From Variovorax fucosicus (lineage in GTDB: Bacteria > Pseudomonadota > Gammaproteobacteria > Burkholderiales > Burkholderiaceae_C): DNA of 64,000 nucleotides. Positions 45,801 through 52,966 of the stretch are shown here, piece after piece. Where the stretch lies: NCBI RefSeq assembly GCF_030316825.1, contig NZ_JASZYU010000006.1:1-64000 (forward strand), given 5' to 3'. The notes beneath the pieces are model-generated. The model ran no database searches. It worked only from the letters and a program-made list of their open reading frames with translations, and was not told the DNA's origin. Positions within the stretch are counted from its first letter, which is position 1. The number at the start of each line of letters is the position of its first letter. Both the position numbers and the translations under genes were made by a program.

Positions 45801-48800
45801 CGATGCCAGCCGCGTCGGCACCGATGCGCTGCACCGCGGTGGCCAGCAGCACGCGCGCTTCGGGCAGCAGCGGCACGGCACCCGGCCCGGTGCCGAGCAC
45901 CAGCCGCTCCCACGACTGGCCGAACACGCGTGCGTCGTGCAGCGTGACGGTGGCCGTGCCCGTGCTGCTGCCGTCGAGCGGCAGCGCGATGTCGGCCGTC
46001 ACGCAGCGCAGTTCGAGCTCGGGCGTGGCGCTGAGCCAGCCGAGCCGGTCGCCAACGCGCAGTTGCACGCGCAGCTGGCGGGTGGTGTCGATGCCGGCGG
46101 TGGTCTTGTCGAACGAGAACAGCGTGAGCAGCGCGCTGCCGCTGAACGACAGGGCGCCGCTGGTGGTGGGCGCGAGCACCAGCCGCAGCCCGGCCTGCAC
46201 GCCGGTGGGTTCCGGCAACGGGGTTGCCGCGCGGGTGCGTGCGCGCTGCGCCAGGCCGGCCGCGACGATGGCTGTGAGGGCTCGCGCGATCCGGCTTGCC
46301 GGCACGGCGCCGAACACCGCGGTCACGGCCAGGCCGGCGCGCGGTGGCACCGGGGCGACGGCGGGTGGCCGGAGCTCGGCCGCAGGGTCGGCCCGATCGA
46401 CCAGTTCCATCATCGCGCCGACCAGGCCGCGGCCGAGCGCGAGGTCTTCGTCGTCGGGCTCGTCGTCGGCCGTCGGCGCGGGCGGTAGCAGACGGTGCAG
46501 CAGCCGCAGCGCGTCGGCGGTCGGCTGGGTGGTGATCGCGGTCAGCGCAATCGGCGCGAGCGGCGTGCCCAGCGTGACCAGATCGGTGACCGCCGCCTGC
46601 GCCTGCGCCGCCAGGCGCGCGGCATGCCCCGCGCCATCGAGCGCGACCAGCGCGATGTCGTTGCTGACGCCGGCCAGCGCATCGAGCACGCGCGCCAGGC
46701 GGGCGGCCTGTTCCGGCGTGCCGTCGGTGGTGCTGCCGGTGGCCAGGCAATCGGCGCGGCTGCCGAGCGCGACGAACCAGTCGCCAACCGCGGCGGCGGG
46801 CGCGGCAAACATCGCGGCGTCCAGGCGCGGCGTGCCGAGGTCGATGCGGCGGCCAGCCGGTGCATCGGGCCAGGCCGTACTGCCGAGCGCGACGTAGACC
46901 GTGGTGGTCGGGATGCGCCCGGTCAGGTCTTCCAGGTCGAGCTGCCCGAACAGCTGGCCGGCCGCGAAGCCCGTCAGATCGATCGTCACGCCGGTGGGCG
47001 GCGTGGCGGGCGCCACGATGCGGCCGTCACCCCCCACCCAGCGCTGCGCCAGCGCGGCAAGGCCGGCGGCAACGTCGCGCGCTTCCACCAGTTCGCGCAC
47101 GTCGGCGGCGACGCGCGCCTCGTCCGCCAGGGCGGCCGCGAGCGCGGCGGGCGAAAGCCCCGGGTCGCCCGGGCGCCAATTGCGCAGCGGCTCGGGCGCA
47201 CGCGTCAGGCGCGGTTCGAGCCCTGCGGGCGGGAACCATACGGCCAGGTTCGGCAGCCCGTCGGCGAGCGCCAGGCGGTACGGGTCGTCGGGATGCCCGC
47301 TGCCTTCGATGAAGCCGCGGTTCGGGCCTGCGCCCGCGAAAAGGTCGGCCAGCAGCGCAAGGGCTTCAGGCCCCGCATCGCTCAGTGCGAGGCGCGGCAG
47401 CCAGCCGCGCAGCGCCTGCGCCGGGTCGCCGACCAGATCGGCCAGGCGCAGGCGCGCGCCGCTGTCGGCGATGCCGGCGGTCGAGGGCAGCTCGGTCGTC
47501 CAGCCCAGTGCCGCGACGGTGTCGCCGAAGAAGCCACCGAGCAATTCGCCCAGATAGCCGACCAGAGCCTCGACGCCGTCCCAGGCCGCAGGCGCCAGCG
47601 TGACGCTGCCATCGGCGGCGATCGCCGGCAGCGCGATCGGCACGCTCAGATCGCCAGTGGCCAGGTGCAGGTCGGGTGCGCTCACGCTGGCCGCGAGGCC
47701 ACCGGCCGGTGTCCAGCCCAGCCGCAGGCCGACGCCGCGTGCCGTCAGCGCCGTGCCACTGCCGAGCGCGAGCGTGACGCGCGGCGGGTTGATGCCGCGC
47801 TCGCGTGCCGAGAGCACGCCTTCGACGCCGGGAAGCAGGCTGGCGCTGCGGGCCTGCAGGTCGATTTCGGCGAGCGTGGCGGCGATGCGCGTCTCGATCA
47901 CCGTGCAGCGCTGGCCCAGCGTGTCGACGCTGGTGACCACGGCCAGCCCGATGGTGAGCACCGGCCCGTCGGCATGGAACTCGAGTGCCAGCGGGCCGAC
48001 CAGCGGCACGCGCCACGGGTCGAGCGCGATGCCGGTGCCCAGGATGGCCGAGGCTGCGGAGCCCGCATCGGCCAGCGCGTTGCGCAGTTCGGCCAGCACG
48101 GTGGCAGCCGCATTGCCGGCGGCCGCGACCAGCGCTCGCCAGTAGCCGGCGATGGCCGCCAGCGGGTCGGCCATGAGGGCCGGCAGCGTCACCGCTGCGA
48201 CGCCCGCGGGCGCGTCCAGCCCGATCAGCAGGCGCACCGCGGGCAGCGCGCCGCCGAGATTGCCGAGCAACTGGGTGGCGACATCGCCGACGGTGTTGCC
48301 CACCGCATCCATCACCGCATCGGGCGAGGTCAGATCCAGCGTGGGGTAGGTGTGGGCACCGAGCACCACGCCGTCGGCGGCCAGCACGAAGTTCAGATGC
48401 CGATCGCCGTCGAGCGCGAAGCCGATGCGCAGTGTGTCGGCCCGCGCGACCGGCGGGCCGGCGACGTCGAGCACGCGCTGTCCGTTGACGGGTCGGCCGG
48501 CCGCGGCCCACAAGCCGAACTGCGGCAGGGCCTTCGCCGCACCGGTGACGAGGTCGACCTCGAACAGGTCGGCCCGCGCCTCCACGCGTTTCGTGGCGTC
48601 GCCCAGGTCGATGCCGAGCGATGGGGTCAGCCGGGTGTTGCCGCTCGGGCCGGTGTCGACGCGCAGGCCCAGCGTCAGGTTGATCGTCGGGCCCGGCGCG
48701 CCGCCGAGCTGGAACGCCACAGCGTCGTCCTGCGGCTCGCCGCCCAGCAGCGTGGCGAGGTAGCCCATCCAGACGCTGCGGCTGGCCGGCGTGGTGATGA

Positions 48801-49638
48801 GGCCGTGCAGCCAGGCGGCGATGGCCTGCACGCCCTGGGTCGGCAGGGCTGTGATCGGAAAGTCGGGAATCGCGTCGCCGCTCTTCAGGCCGAGCAGGCC
48901 GCCCACGGCGGCAATGACAGAGCCGGCCGCGGCGCTGTCGGCCTGCGCCTTGACCAGTGCGAGCACCAGGTCGAGCAGCGCGTCGTCGAGTTCGTCGAGC
49001 CCGTCGGCCGCGACGCGGAGGTCGCGCGGGCCGGTGGCGCCGGGCAACTGGAAACCGGTGAGGCTGAGCCCGAACACCGGGGCGACCGGGTCGTTCGGGG
49101 CGGTGGGCAGGTCGATGTCGATGCCGATCGCGCCCAGCCGCGCCTGGCCCGGCACCGGCGCTGCAGCGTCGACCGTGATCGAGGTGGCAAGCCGGATGCG
49201 CCCGCCGGCCGAGCCCAGCAGCAGCGCCTGGGCCGGCGTCACGTTCGGGCCGTTGCCCTTCTTCGTGCGGAACAGCGGCACGGCGAGCGAGCTGGTCGAG
49301 GCCGGGTTGGTGGTGTGCACCGCGATGCCGATGCCGATGTGCAGCCCGTCGGGCTGCGACTCGTCGACCGTGACGGCGATCGTGAGATCCGGGTCGTCGA
49401 GGTGCACGATCGGCAGCCACACCACGCCGCGCGGGTCGGTCGTGCGGTCGGCGCCGCCCATCGCGTCGTCGACGAAGGCGATCAGCGCCTCGCGCTGGGC
49501 CTGGTTGGCCAGCATGGTCTTGAGCGAGGCTTCAGGGTTGCCGAACCAGCCCGGGTTCGGCTCGCCCTCCGGCGTGAAGACGCCCAGCGCCTTGGCCAGG
49601 TTGCCGAGCACGCCGAGGTCGTCGCTCGCGAAGCTCAT
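39802..49638 (-). CDS. Giant DUF6603-domain protein (3278 aa)
   Basis: One uninterrupted frame of 9.8 kb. Residues 1-900 are repeats of amphipathic beta segments and Ala-rich helices. Around 940-1060 there is an alpha/beta-hydrolase-like stretch (VALDGAGHAARLAA, VTDLVTLGTPLAP) whose nucleophile elbow lacks Ser. Residues about 1950-2560 look like DUF6603 (GVYGITIYGGYGEG, FLTGIGGGFGINRKL, YVIWFKGEHKGEFVLTLGGY). The last 700 residues are Ala/Val-rich beta. There is no signal peptide and no clear TM helix. It is the centrepiece of an eight-gene operon, overlapping both neighbours. Family naming comes from remembered patterns, not a search. Biochemical function unknown. Confidence 0.85.
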   Translation of the reverse strand: MSFASDDLGVLGNLAKALGVFTPEGEPNPGWFGNPEASLKTMLANQAQREALIAFVDDAMGGADRTTDPRGVVWLPIVHLDDPDLTIAVTVDESQPDGLHIGIGIAVHTTNPASTSSLAVPLFRTKKGNGPNVTPAQALLLGSAGGRIRLATSITVDAAAPVPGQARLGAIGIDIDLPTAPNDPVAPVFGLSLTGFQLPGATGPRDLRVAADGLDELDDALLDLVLALVKAQADSAAAGSVIAAVGGLLGLKSGDAIPDFPITALPTQGVQAIAAWLHGLITTPASRSVWMGYLATLLGGEPQDDAVAFQLGGAPGPTINLTLGLRVDTGPSGNTRLTPSLGIDLGDATKRVEARADLFEVDLVTGAAKALPQFGLWAAAGRPVNGQRVLDVAGPPVARADTLRIGFALDGDRHLNFVLAADGVVLGAHTYPTLDLTSPDAVMDAVGNTVGDVATQLLGNLGGALPAVRLLIGLDAPAGVAAVTLPALMADPLAAIAGYWRALVAAAGNAAATVLAELRNALADAGSAASAILGTGIALDPWRVPLVGPLALEFHADGPVLTIGLAVVTSVDTLGQRCTVIETRIAATLAEIDLQARSASLLPGVEGVLSARERGINPPRVTLALGSGTALTARGVGLRLGWTPAGGLAASVSAPDLHLATGDLSVPIALPAIAADGSVTLAPAAWDGVEALVGYLGELLGGFFGDTVAALGWTTELPSTAGIADSGARLRLADLVGDPAQALRGWLPRLALSDAGPEALALLADLFAGAGPNRGFIEGSGHPDDPYRLALADGLPNLAVWFPPAGLEPRLTRAPEPLRNWRPGDPGLSPAALAAALADEARVAADVRELVEARDVAAGLAALAQRWVGGDGRIVAPATPPTGVTIDLTGFAAGQLFGQLDLEDLTGRIPTTTVYVALGSTAWPDAPAGRRIDLGTPRLDAAMFAAPAAAVGDWFVALGSRADCLATGSTTDGTPEQAARLARVLDALAGVSNDIALVALDGAGHAARLAAQAQAAVTDLVTLGTPLAPIALTAITTQPTADALRLLHRLLPPAPTADDEPDDEDLALGRGLVGAMMELVDRADPAAELRPPAVAPVPPRAGLAVTAVFGAVPASRIARALTAIVAAGLAQRARTRAATPLPEPTGVQAGLRLVLAPTTSGALSFSGSALLTLFSFDKTTAGIDTTRQLRVQLRVGDRLGWLSATPELELRCVTADIALPLDGSSTGTATVTLHDARVFGQSWERLVLGTGPGAVPLLPEARVLLATAVQRIGADAAGIASLALDSLLSALGLTSPTGGLAGDALDQLLHDPGGLLRQRMAVAGAELSEAVAVLLGPLGSSVDLVARSVRVQGGGNASGRFGWHADVTASPAGLGGELRFGADTPTQPAGALNLVLALQPLQVSLQWHQSGGATDIVALWPNPDAQAIARAVARSAPSLGGHAALELMRQADEAARPVIDAALDAFGLLAGAAGDAQRAIRPLAGLLADPAGWLRSAGSLGANPARIQALFDALRPLLGVAGAAGSPLVLGSGITFSVAPAAAGARLALDVDPGAWAPPAGVAARLAAGLGASLTLGSAGPPTLGLQLHVGLTGAASGRQAVHARLGTGGIEVFVRPASGADIPLVPFAGLGSLAAAAEAALPFLLDQLAGINGTVGQLVGTVGDALALRSGAPKKFDAVALHDWALDPTGQLVLALPSIASTGLTTIAPLLDSFMPADVAATANANTLTVAIGGFALAWSPASGAVALSGNDIVVPGIEHISFTLALAATGIEELSVTAGPAQIDAGGVELRPFVTVAAGNGLVGGSRVAIGMAVDDTHRFAIRWLLDAHQFALVASDGPVVSGLDSVDPVKVALRIVEVVADLVAGVAMAQPAVTQLLDTAVGATNVRNMMRGVVLRDQANPTQLVNGMFDPTTLLTRIHRLFGNIAGAGIAITVDGFTVSFTKSGGTIGLQAGLAKRFPLVSGNVMLWLENDDAWIENNPPGNGGLFVGFLPDTLPLRFTPSLTVNGVGLRIGKNSGPLLDAGITLESIALHAFAKIDGGGARSGGVQLQFSNLAVSAGGAKGDNGIAQGIMRDTGPKPPQPAFSPALAIQKHDNQPVHVTLRAGDGDGPWWIAIQKGFGPLYLEQIGFGATMPAGRVERVSLLMDGSVSMFGLTCAVDDLQITYLTTNGDFFNPNNWAVDLAGLAVSANMAGVSIAGGLLKQQTPVGIEYLGMLLGRFGVYGITIYGGYGEGTVAGQKFTAFFAVGAVNGPIGGPPAFFLTGIGGGFGINRKLVVPTDLSRFGDYPLIQALDIAAQPQDPMTQLRKLGDYFPMEKGTFWFAAGLSFNSFALVDGIAVVAVEIGDGLDINLLGLARMALPRPQVALVSIELALMVRFSSSEGVLWVQGQLTDNSWLLYPDIKLTGGFAYVIWFKGEHKGEFVLTLGGYHPDFHRDGYPQVPRLGMRWSVSDNIVIKSGSYFALTSEALMAGGDFEASASFGPAWAEVKFGANGIVYFDPFHYDVDAYARIAAGVTIDTWIFGEVTISISIGARIEVTGPDFHGKATFEVGPIELTVEFGGSDQAQKQPLSAPAFIDKYLEAGDGGALAHALMTSFGALPAKGEDSTPDGSAARPFVVVVEFGMTFTTTVPATSVTRVQAAAGATTPHAASRALGVAPMDAQNLQPVIQLTWKRAGATQPFPFVATARPFGSFPVGIWGPPQDADNRKVPKAEMIEALNELDLVSRATPSGGGPEIPYYQVVAGKRKPLPFSRRSVDVNLLKSQAQAVAGLITAPATVAAAFQQARTFLAATPTAMASLRGERQAPPLLGTLAEGLQSDPATVAPAVGATPAAKVYDHFVDAPVAVGFMSGATVDLRVASAARTTVKGSAKAWRVAPPSFASVEAERSRSIAARLVLAEPQAVRTDKVKTVIGAVGVPVTAIGHAAPAVVARSGASTALLGDFTAALAAGPRSARAATGQPGASLLPGQTVVLKLPNAKADAALGGARPSLGVSGAPARVVLLGLGGKLLADAMVGPDVTGKQGSIEIPAGTERIVAIGQSTQAGAAIDAGLAGWHAGMQLPYAGWSSAVAPGCVVRSNGDTLALHRERLDAGWVGGAELARGVSTVSTTFTQAPRSVVIVLDDPAAFGDAAGARQLLMGLDGAERRQDAAGEALAPVLLAMENRSVLAYDIVPDGSGPVVVTIASEAGWSLVGVMGSSQLDATGAIAAISARGLDAALRPFAAAPAKDAPASRLAWLGPVRSSTERHQARALASGRPLAAVGTNPPSRRKKGGHR

Positions 49639-50261
49639 GGCGCGACTCTCAGTTTCAGGCCGCTCGCACCGGCAAAGCGGTGCCGTGCCATCGGCACGAT
49701 CTGCAGGCCGCGCTTCGACGCGGTGAGCTCGACCGGCACCAGCACGTTGCCACGGGCGTCCTTGCCCAGCGCACCGGCGACGCCGCTCACCATGCCGAGC
49801 ACGCCCTGCCAGGCAAAGGCGACCAGCGCTTCACCCCATGTATCGACGATCAGTGCCGGGCCGTTGGGGCGGCGGTAGGTGGAGGCGTAGAGGCCGGAGG
49901 GCTCCTTGTCCGATCCCACGGCGAACACCACCTCGATCACGGCGTCGCCGGTCTGGTCGCAGCGCACCGGCAGCGTGACGCGGATCAGCCCGTCCGCGAT
50001 CTGCACCTGCAGACCCGTCAGGCTCACTGCGAGCTCGTTCTCGCCTTCGACCCAGACCACCTCGGTGCGTTTGCTCGGTCGGAACAGGCCGCTCGCGCGC
50101 CGCACCGCAACGCGAAAGAACTCGGAGGCCTGCTTGTCCTCGAGCGAAACCGGTTTGAAGATTTCGCCTTCGGCCATCGGCTTCGGCGCCGCCGGAAGCC
50201 GGTCGGCGCGGCGCTCGGCCGCGACGAAACGCAAATACTCTGGCGCGACACCATCCGTCAT
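49635..50261 (-). CDS. Unknown 208-aa protein, upstream of the giant gene
   Basis: Starts MTDGVAPEYLRFVAAERRAD at ATG 50261, with GGAAGGG upstream. It has a hydrophilic N-terminus, then a beta-rich body (TEVVWVEGENELAVSLTGLQ, GLIRVTLPVRCDQTGDAVIE, VVFAVGSDKEPSGLYASTYR) and a short helix region WQGVLGMVSGVAGALGKDA. No signal peptide. It overlaps the giant gene by 4 nt. The small size and position suggest an adaptor or chaperone-like partner of the giant protein, which is inference. Confidence 0.77.
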   Translation of the reverse strand: MTDGVAPEYLRFVAAERRADRLPAAPKPMAEGEIFKPVSLEDKQASEFFRVAVRRASGLFRPSKRTEVVWVEGENELAVSLTGLQVQIADGLIRVTLPVRCDQTGDAVIEVVFAVGSDKEPSGLYASTYRRPNGPALIVDTWGEALVAFAWQGVLGMVSGVAGALGKDARGNVLVPVELTASKRGLQIVPMARHRFAGASGLKLRVAP

Positions 50262-50320
50262 GGTTCGGAACCCTTCCGGCAACTGTTTCGCGAGAGTCCA
50301 CCGCTCGCGTCGGTGGCAGC

Positions 50321-50521
50321 TCAGCCGTTGCGTATGAAGCGCGACCTGATCGCGCTGCCGACCCAGCTCACCACGAGCCAGGTCAGCAGGAACGCACCCG
50401 TTTCAAGCATGAAGCTGTGAAACTTGTAGAACATTTCGGCCACGCCGAACGAGAACAGAAGCGGCACTGCCTCGTCGACCAGTGCGCGCTTGACACCGGC
50501 GTTTCGGATGAGTGTGTACAT
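50321..50521 (-). CDS. Small membrane protein (66 aa), first gene of the giant operon
   Basis: MYTLIRNAGVKRALVDEAVP, then LLFSFGVAEMFYKFHSFMLE and GAFLLTWLVVSWVGSAIRS: one strong and one weaker hydrophobic segment with basic ends. GGAAG lies about 8 nt before ATG 50521. It lies 59 nt before the 208-aa gene on the same strand and directly behind the candidate promoter at 50598-50625, so it is probably transcribed with the giant operon. It could tether or localise that system. No family recognised. Confidence 0.7.
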   Translation of the reverse strand: MYTLIRNAGVKRALVDEAVPLLFSFGVAEMFYKFHSFMLETGAFLLTWLVVSWVGSAIRSRFIRNG

Positions 50522-50597
50522 CTTCTTTTCTTCCGGGGGTGGTCAATGCGGCGCGAGCTTACGCGCCTGCCCAATGCGTCACAAGCGCCCCGATGGC

Positions 50598-50625
50598 CGT
50601 ATAACTTGTGAAATAGTTCACGCAA
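50598..50625 (-). promoter_or_regulatory. Candidate promoter with dyad for the giant operon
   Basis: On the minus strand: TTGCGT (50625-50620), 16-bp spacer, TATACG (50603-50598). The spacer contains GTGAACTATTTCAC (50621-50608), with 5-bp arms GTGAA/TTCAC around a 4-nt centre, a possible operator. This is the only AT-richer stretch between the operon and the divergent uppP gene. Transcription would begin about 70 nt before the 66-aa gene. Confidence 0.5.
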
Positions 50626-50719
50626 ATGGGCCTTCCGGGCGGCAAGGGTCCGGCACGGAGGGCTGACGGCCACCTGAACGGCGCGCTCGCGATAATCGGC
50701 GCACTTTCAAGGAGATTGC

Positions 50720-51544
50720 GTGGATATCGTTTTGCTGGCCAAGGCCGCGATCATGGGCATCGTCGAAGGCCTGACCGAGTTCTTGCCGATCTCGTCGACC
50801 GGACATCTGATCCTGGCGGGCTCGCTGCTCGGCTTCGACGACGACAAGGCCAAGGTGTTCGACATCGCGATCCAGACCGGCGCGATCTTCGCGGTGATCC
50901 TGGTCTATTGGCAGAAGATCCACTCGACCGTGGTCGCGTTGCCGCGCCAGCCGAAGGCGCGGCGCCTGGCGCTCAACATCCTGATCGGCTTCCTGCCGGC
51001 GGTGGTGCTGGGCCTGCTGTTCGGCAAGGTGATCAAGGCGCACCTGTTCACGCCGGTGGTGGTCGCCACCACCTTCATCGTGGGCGGCTTCATCATCCTG
51101 TGGGCCGAGCGGCGGCCACCGGGCTCGGTGCGCATCGAGCATGTCGACGACATGACGCCATGGGACGCACTCAAGGTCGGCCTGGTGCAGTGCCTTGCGA
51201 TGATCCCCGGCACCAGCCGCAGCGGCTCGACCATCATCGGCGGCATGCTGCTCGGCCTGAGCCGTCAGGCCGCAACCGATTTCTCGTTTTTCCTCGCGAT
51301 CCCGACCCTGATCGGCGCGGGCGTGTACAGCCTCTACAAAGAGCGCGCGCTACTGTCGGTGGCCGACGTACCGCTGTTCGCGGTCGGCCTGGCGTTCTCG
51401 TTCATCAGCGCATGGCTGTGCGTGCGCTGGTTGCTCCGCTACATCAGCACCCACGATTTCGTGCCGTTCGCCTGGTACCGCATTGCGTTCGGCATCGTCG
51501 TGCTGGCCACCGCCTGGAGCGGGCTGGTGGTCTGGGCCGAATAG
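50720..51544 (+). CDS. uppP: Undecaprenyl-diphosphate phosphatase
   Basis: 274-aa polytopic inner-membrane enzyme that recycles the C55 lipid carrier for peptidoglycan and O-antigen synthesis, and gives bacitracin tolerance. Both active-site motifs are present: IVEGLTEFLPISSTGHL (E16, E20, then P23-H29) and PGTSRSG (163-169). GTG start 50720 follows AGGAG by 5 nt. Length and hydrophobic pattern are normal. It is divergent from the giant operon and convergent with the SPW-repeat gene. Confidence 0.97.
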   Translation: MDIVLLAKAAIMGIVEGLTEFLPISSTGHLILAGSLLGFDDDKAKVFDIAIQTGAIFAVILVYWQKIHSTVVALPRQPKARRLALNILIGFLPAVVLGLLFGKVIKAHLFTPVVVATTFIVGGFIILWAERRPPGSVRIEHVDDMTPWDALKVGLVQCLAMIPGTSRSGSTIIGGMLLGLSRQAATDFSFFLAIPTLIGAGVYSLYKERALLSVADVPLFAVGLAFSFISAWLCVRWLLRYISTHDFVPFAWYRIAFGIVVLATAWSGLVVWAE

Positions 51545-51564
51545 CCGGCGACGCAGGCGCCGGC
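51544..51564. terminator. Terminator hairpin between convergent genes
   Basis: GCCGGCG (51544-51550) and CGCCGGC (51558-51564), a perfect 7-bp stem with a 7-nt loop. It begins at the last base of the uppP stop and ends 9 nt before the stop of the convergent SPW gene. No T run. Confidence 0.5.
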
Positions 51565-51573
51565 CAAACGGCG

Positions 51574-51954
51574 CTAGTGGGCAGGGCCTTCGATCCAGCT
51601 CTTGTAGTCCTTGTCGACGAACAGTACCCAGAGCGACAGTACGAGCACGACCACGCCCGTCACGAAAGCGCTGAGCATGGCGTTGCGCGTCGCGGTGAAG
51701 CCGAGCACCACCGGCGATGCGATCAGCGCGAACCCGAGCGCGGCTTCAGTCCACTCTTCCCAGGCACGCGGTACCAGCGTCGCGCCCAGTGCCGCGGCGG
51801 CGAGCGCCACCCCGATCACCACGGTGGACGTCATCGCGACGGTATTGCCGGTGAACCCGAGCGCCCAGGGCGAGGCGATCAACCACAGCGCCAACAGCAC
51901 GTTTACCGGGTCTTGCCAGTGTTTGACTGGCGTCATTTGCTTGAGTAGCTTCAT
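51574..51954 (-). CDS. SPW-repeat membrane protein
   Basis: 126 aa starting MKLLKQMTPVKHWQDPVNVL, the usual beginning of this family. It has four hydrophobic helices in two repeats, each with an SPW-type motif: LWLIASPWALGF and FALIASPVVLGF. A short WEEWTEA loop separates the repeats. Inner-membrane protein of unknown function. ATG 51954 is preferred over an upstream in-frame codon that would add a non-conserved tail. Weak ribosome site. Confidence 0.87.
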   Translation of the reverse strand: MKLLKQMTPVKHWQDPVNVLLALWLIASPWALGFTGNTVAMTSTVVIGVALAAAALGATLVPRAWEEWTEAALGFALIASPVVLGFTATRNAMLSAFVTGVVVLVLSLWVLFVDKDYKSWIEGPAH

Positions 51955-52059
51955 ACACACACTTTCTGCCGTCGAAAAAGCAACACACCGACGGCAGGGT
52001 TTTGACCGGTTTGCGTGCGACTTGGTTCCGGCCACCGGCCTTGGCCGACGCGGCTGCGA

Positions 52060-52863
52060 TCAACCGAGCAGGTTGCGCAGAGATGCCTCGATCGCCGCCG
52101 CGGTCGCGATCGGTTTTTCCATCGGAAACAGGTGCGTGCCGTCCAGCATCGCAATGCGGCCCTTGGTGACCTGTTCGGTCATCGCCATGCCTACCGCCTT
52201 CATTTCGCGCGACTGGCGCCCGCCGATGAAGGCCGCCTGGCATTTGAGCGGATGGCGCCGCAGCAGGCCGCTCAGGTTGTGCGGCAGGGTGTCGTAGATC
52301 GCCGTCTCGACATCGCGGTCGAAACTGAGCGTGCGCACGTCGTCGGCGCCCGAGGTGCCGTGGTCGATGTAGTCGTGCAGCACCTGCGGATCCCAGCGGG
52401 CAAAGGCCTTCTTGCTGCGGAAATGCTCGAACACGGCCTCGCGGTGTTCCCAGCTGTTCTTGCGCTTGCGGCTCACCAGGCTGGGGGACATGCTTTTCAT
52501 GAACGGCGTGCGCTTGACGATGTTCAGCGTGTTGGCACGCCAGCCGCCGATCAGCGGCGAGTCGAGCAGCAGCACGCCGCGGGCCAGGTCGGGATGGCGC
52601 GCCGCGCACATCAGGCTCAGGAAGCCGCCGAGCGAATGGCCGACCAGGAACACCGGGCCGCCGTGCCGGTCGGCCGCGCCCCGGGCGAAGTCGGCGAGCT
52701 GCTGCACCAGGTGCGGCCAGTTGTCGGTGACGGGGTATTTCGGGTCGTGCCCGAACTTCTCGATCGCGTCGACTTCGAAGCCGCGCGCACGCAGGCTGTC
52801 GAGCATCACGCGGTAGGTGCTCGCCGGGAAGCTGTTGCCGTGCGAGAAGACGATGGGCGGCAT
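52060..52863 (-). CDS. Alpha/beta hydrolase
   Basis: 267-aa cytoplasmic hydrolase. IVFSHGNSFPASTY at the N-terminus carries the oxyanion loop, GHSLGGFLSL the Ser nucleophile, and DGTHLFPMEKP the C-terminal His. Asp is likely in the strand before. This triad suits esterase, lipase or C-C hydrolase activity; substrate unknown. ATG 52863 gives MPPIVFSHG; a GTG one codon upstream is possible. Downstream of anbu with a repeat between them. Confidence 0.87.
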   Translation of the reverse strand: MPPIVFSHGNSFPASTYRVMLDSLRARGFEVDAIEKFGHDPKYPVTDNWPHLVQQLADFARGAADRHGGPVFLVGHSLGGFLSLMCAARHPDLARGVLLLDSPLIGGWRANTLNIVKRTPFMKSMSPSLVSRKRKNSWEHREAVFEHFRSKKAFARWDPQVLHDYIDHGTSGADDVRTLSFDRDVETAIYDTLPHNLSGLLRRHPLKCQAAFIGGRQSREMKAVGMAMTEQVTKGRIAMLDGTHLFPMEKPIATAAAIEASLRNLLG

Positions 52864-52887
52864 CACCGAGGTCGCCGCCGGGCCGCC

Positions 52888-52950
52888 CCAAGGCGACCGA
52901 GCCTCCCCCTCGGGGGGTGGCGAAGCACACGAAGTGGCAAGCCGGGGGGC
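52888..52950. repeat. Comamonadaceae-type intergenic repeat, copy 1
   Basis: The core GGGTGGCGAAGCACACGAAG, followed by TGGCAAGCCGGGGGG, lies between anbu and the hydrolase gene. CCTCCCCCTCGGGGGG next to it forms a strong hairpin. It resembles the copy at 53888-53952. Its position just past a stop codon suggests a terminator or mRNA 3'-end function. Confidence 0.65.
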
Positions 52951-52966
52951 AGCATCATTGCCCCGG

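Noticed and set aside
39808..46488. 2226-codon plus-strand ORF opposite the giant gene
   Set aside because: Its product is dominated by Arg, His, Gln and Ala with no domain, and it mirrors the codon pattern of the 3278-aa gene. Long antisense frames are expected in GC-rich genes.
28011..50521. Giant operon as a prophage or tailocin
   Set aside because: No tail sheath, tube, baseplate, terminase, integrase or lysis gene is recognisable, no attachment repeats are seen at its ends, and base composition matches its surroundings.
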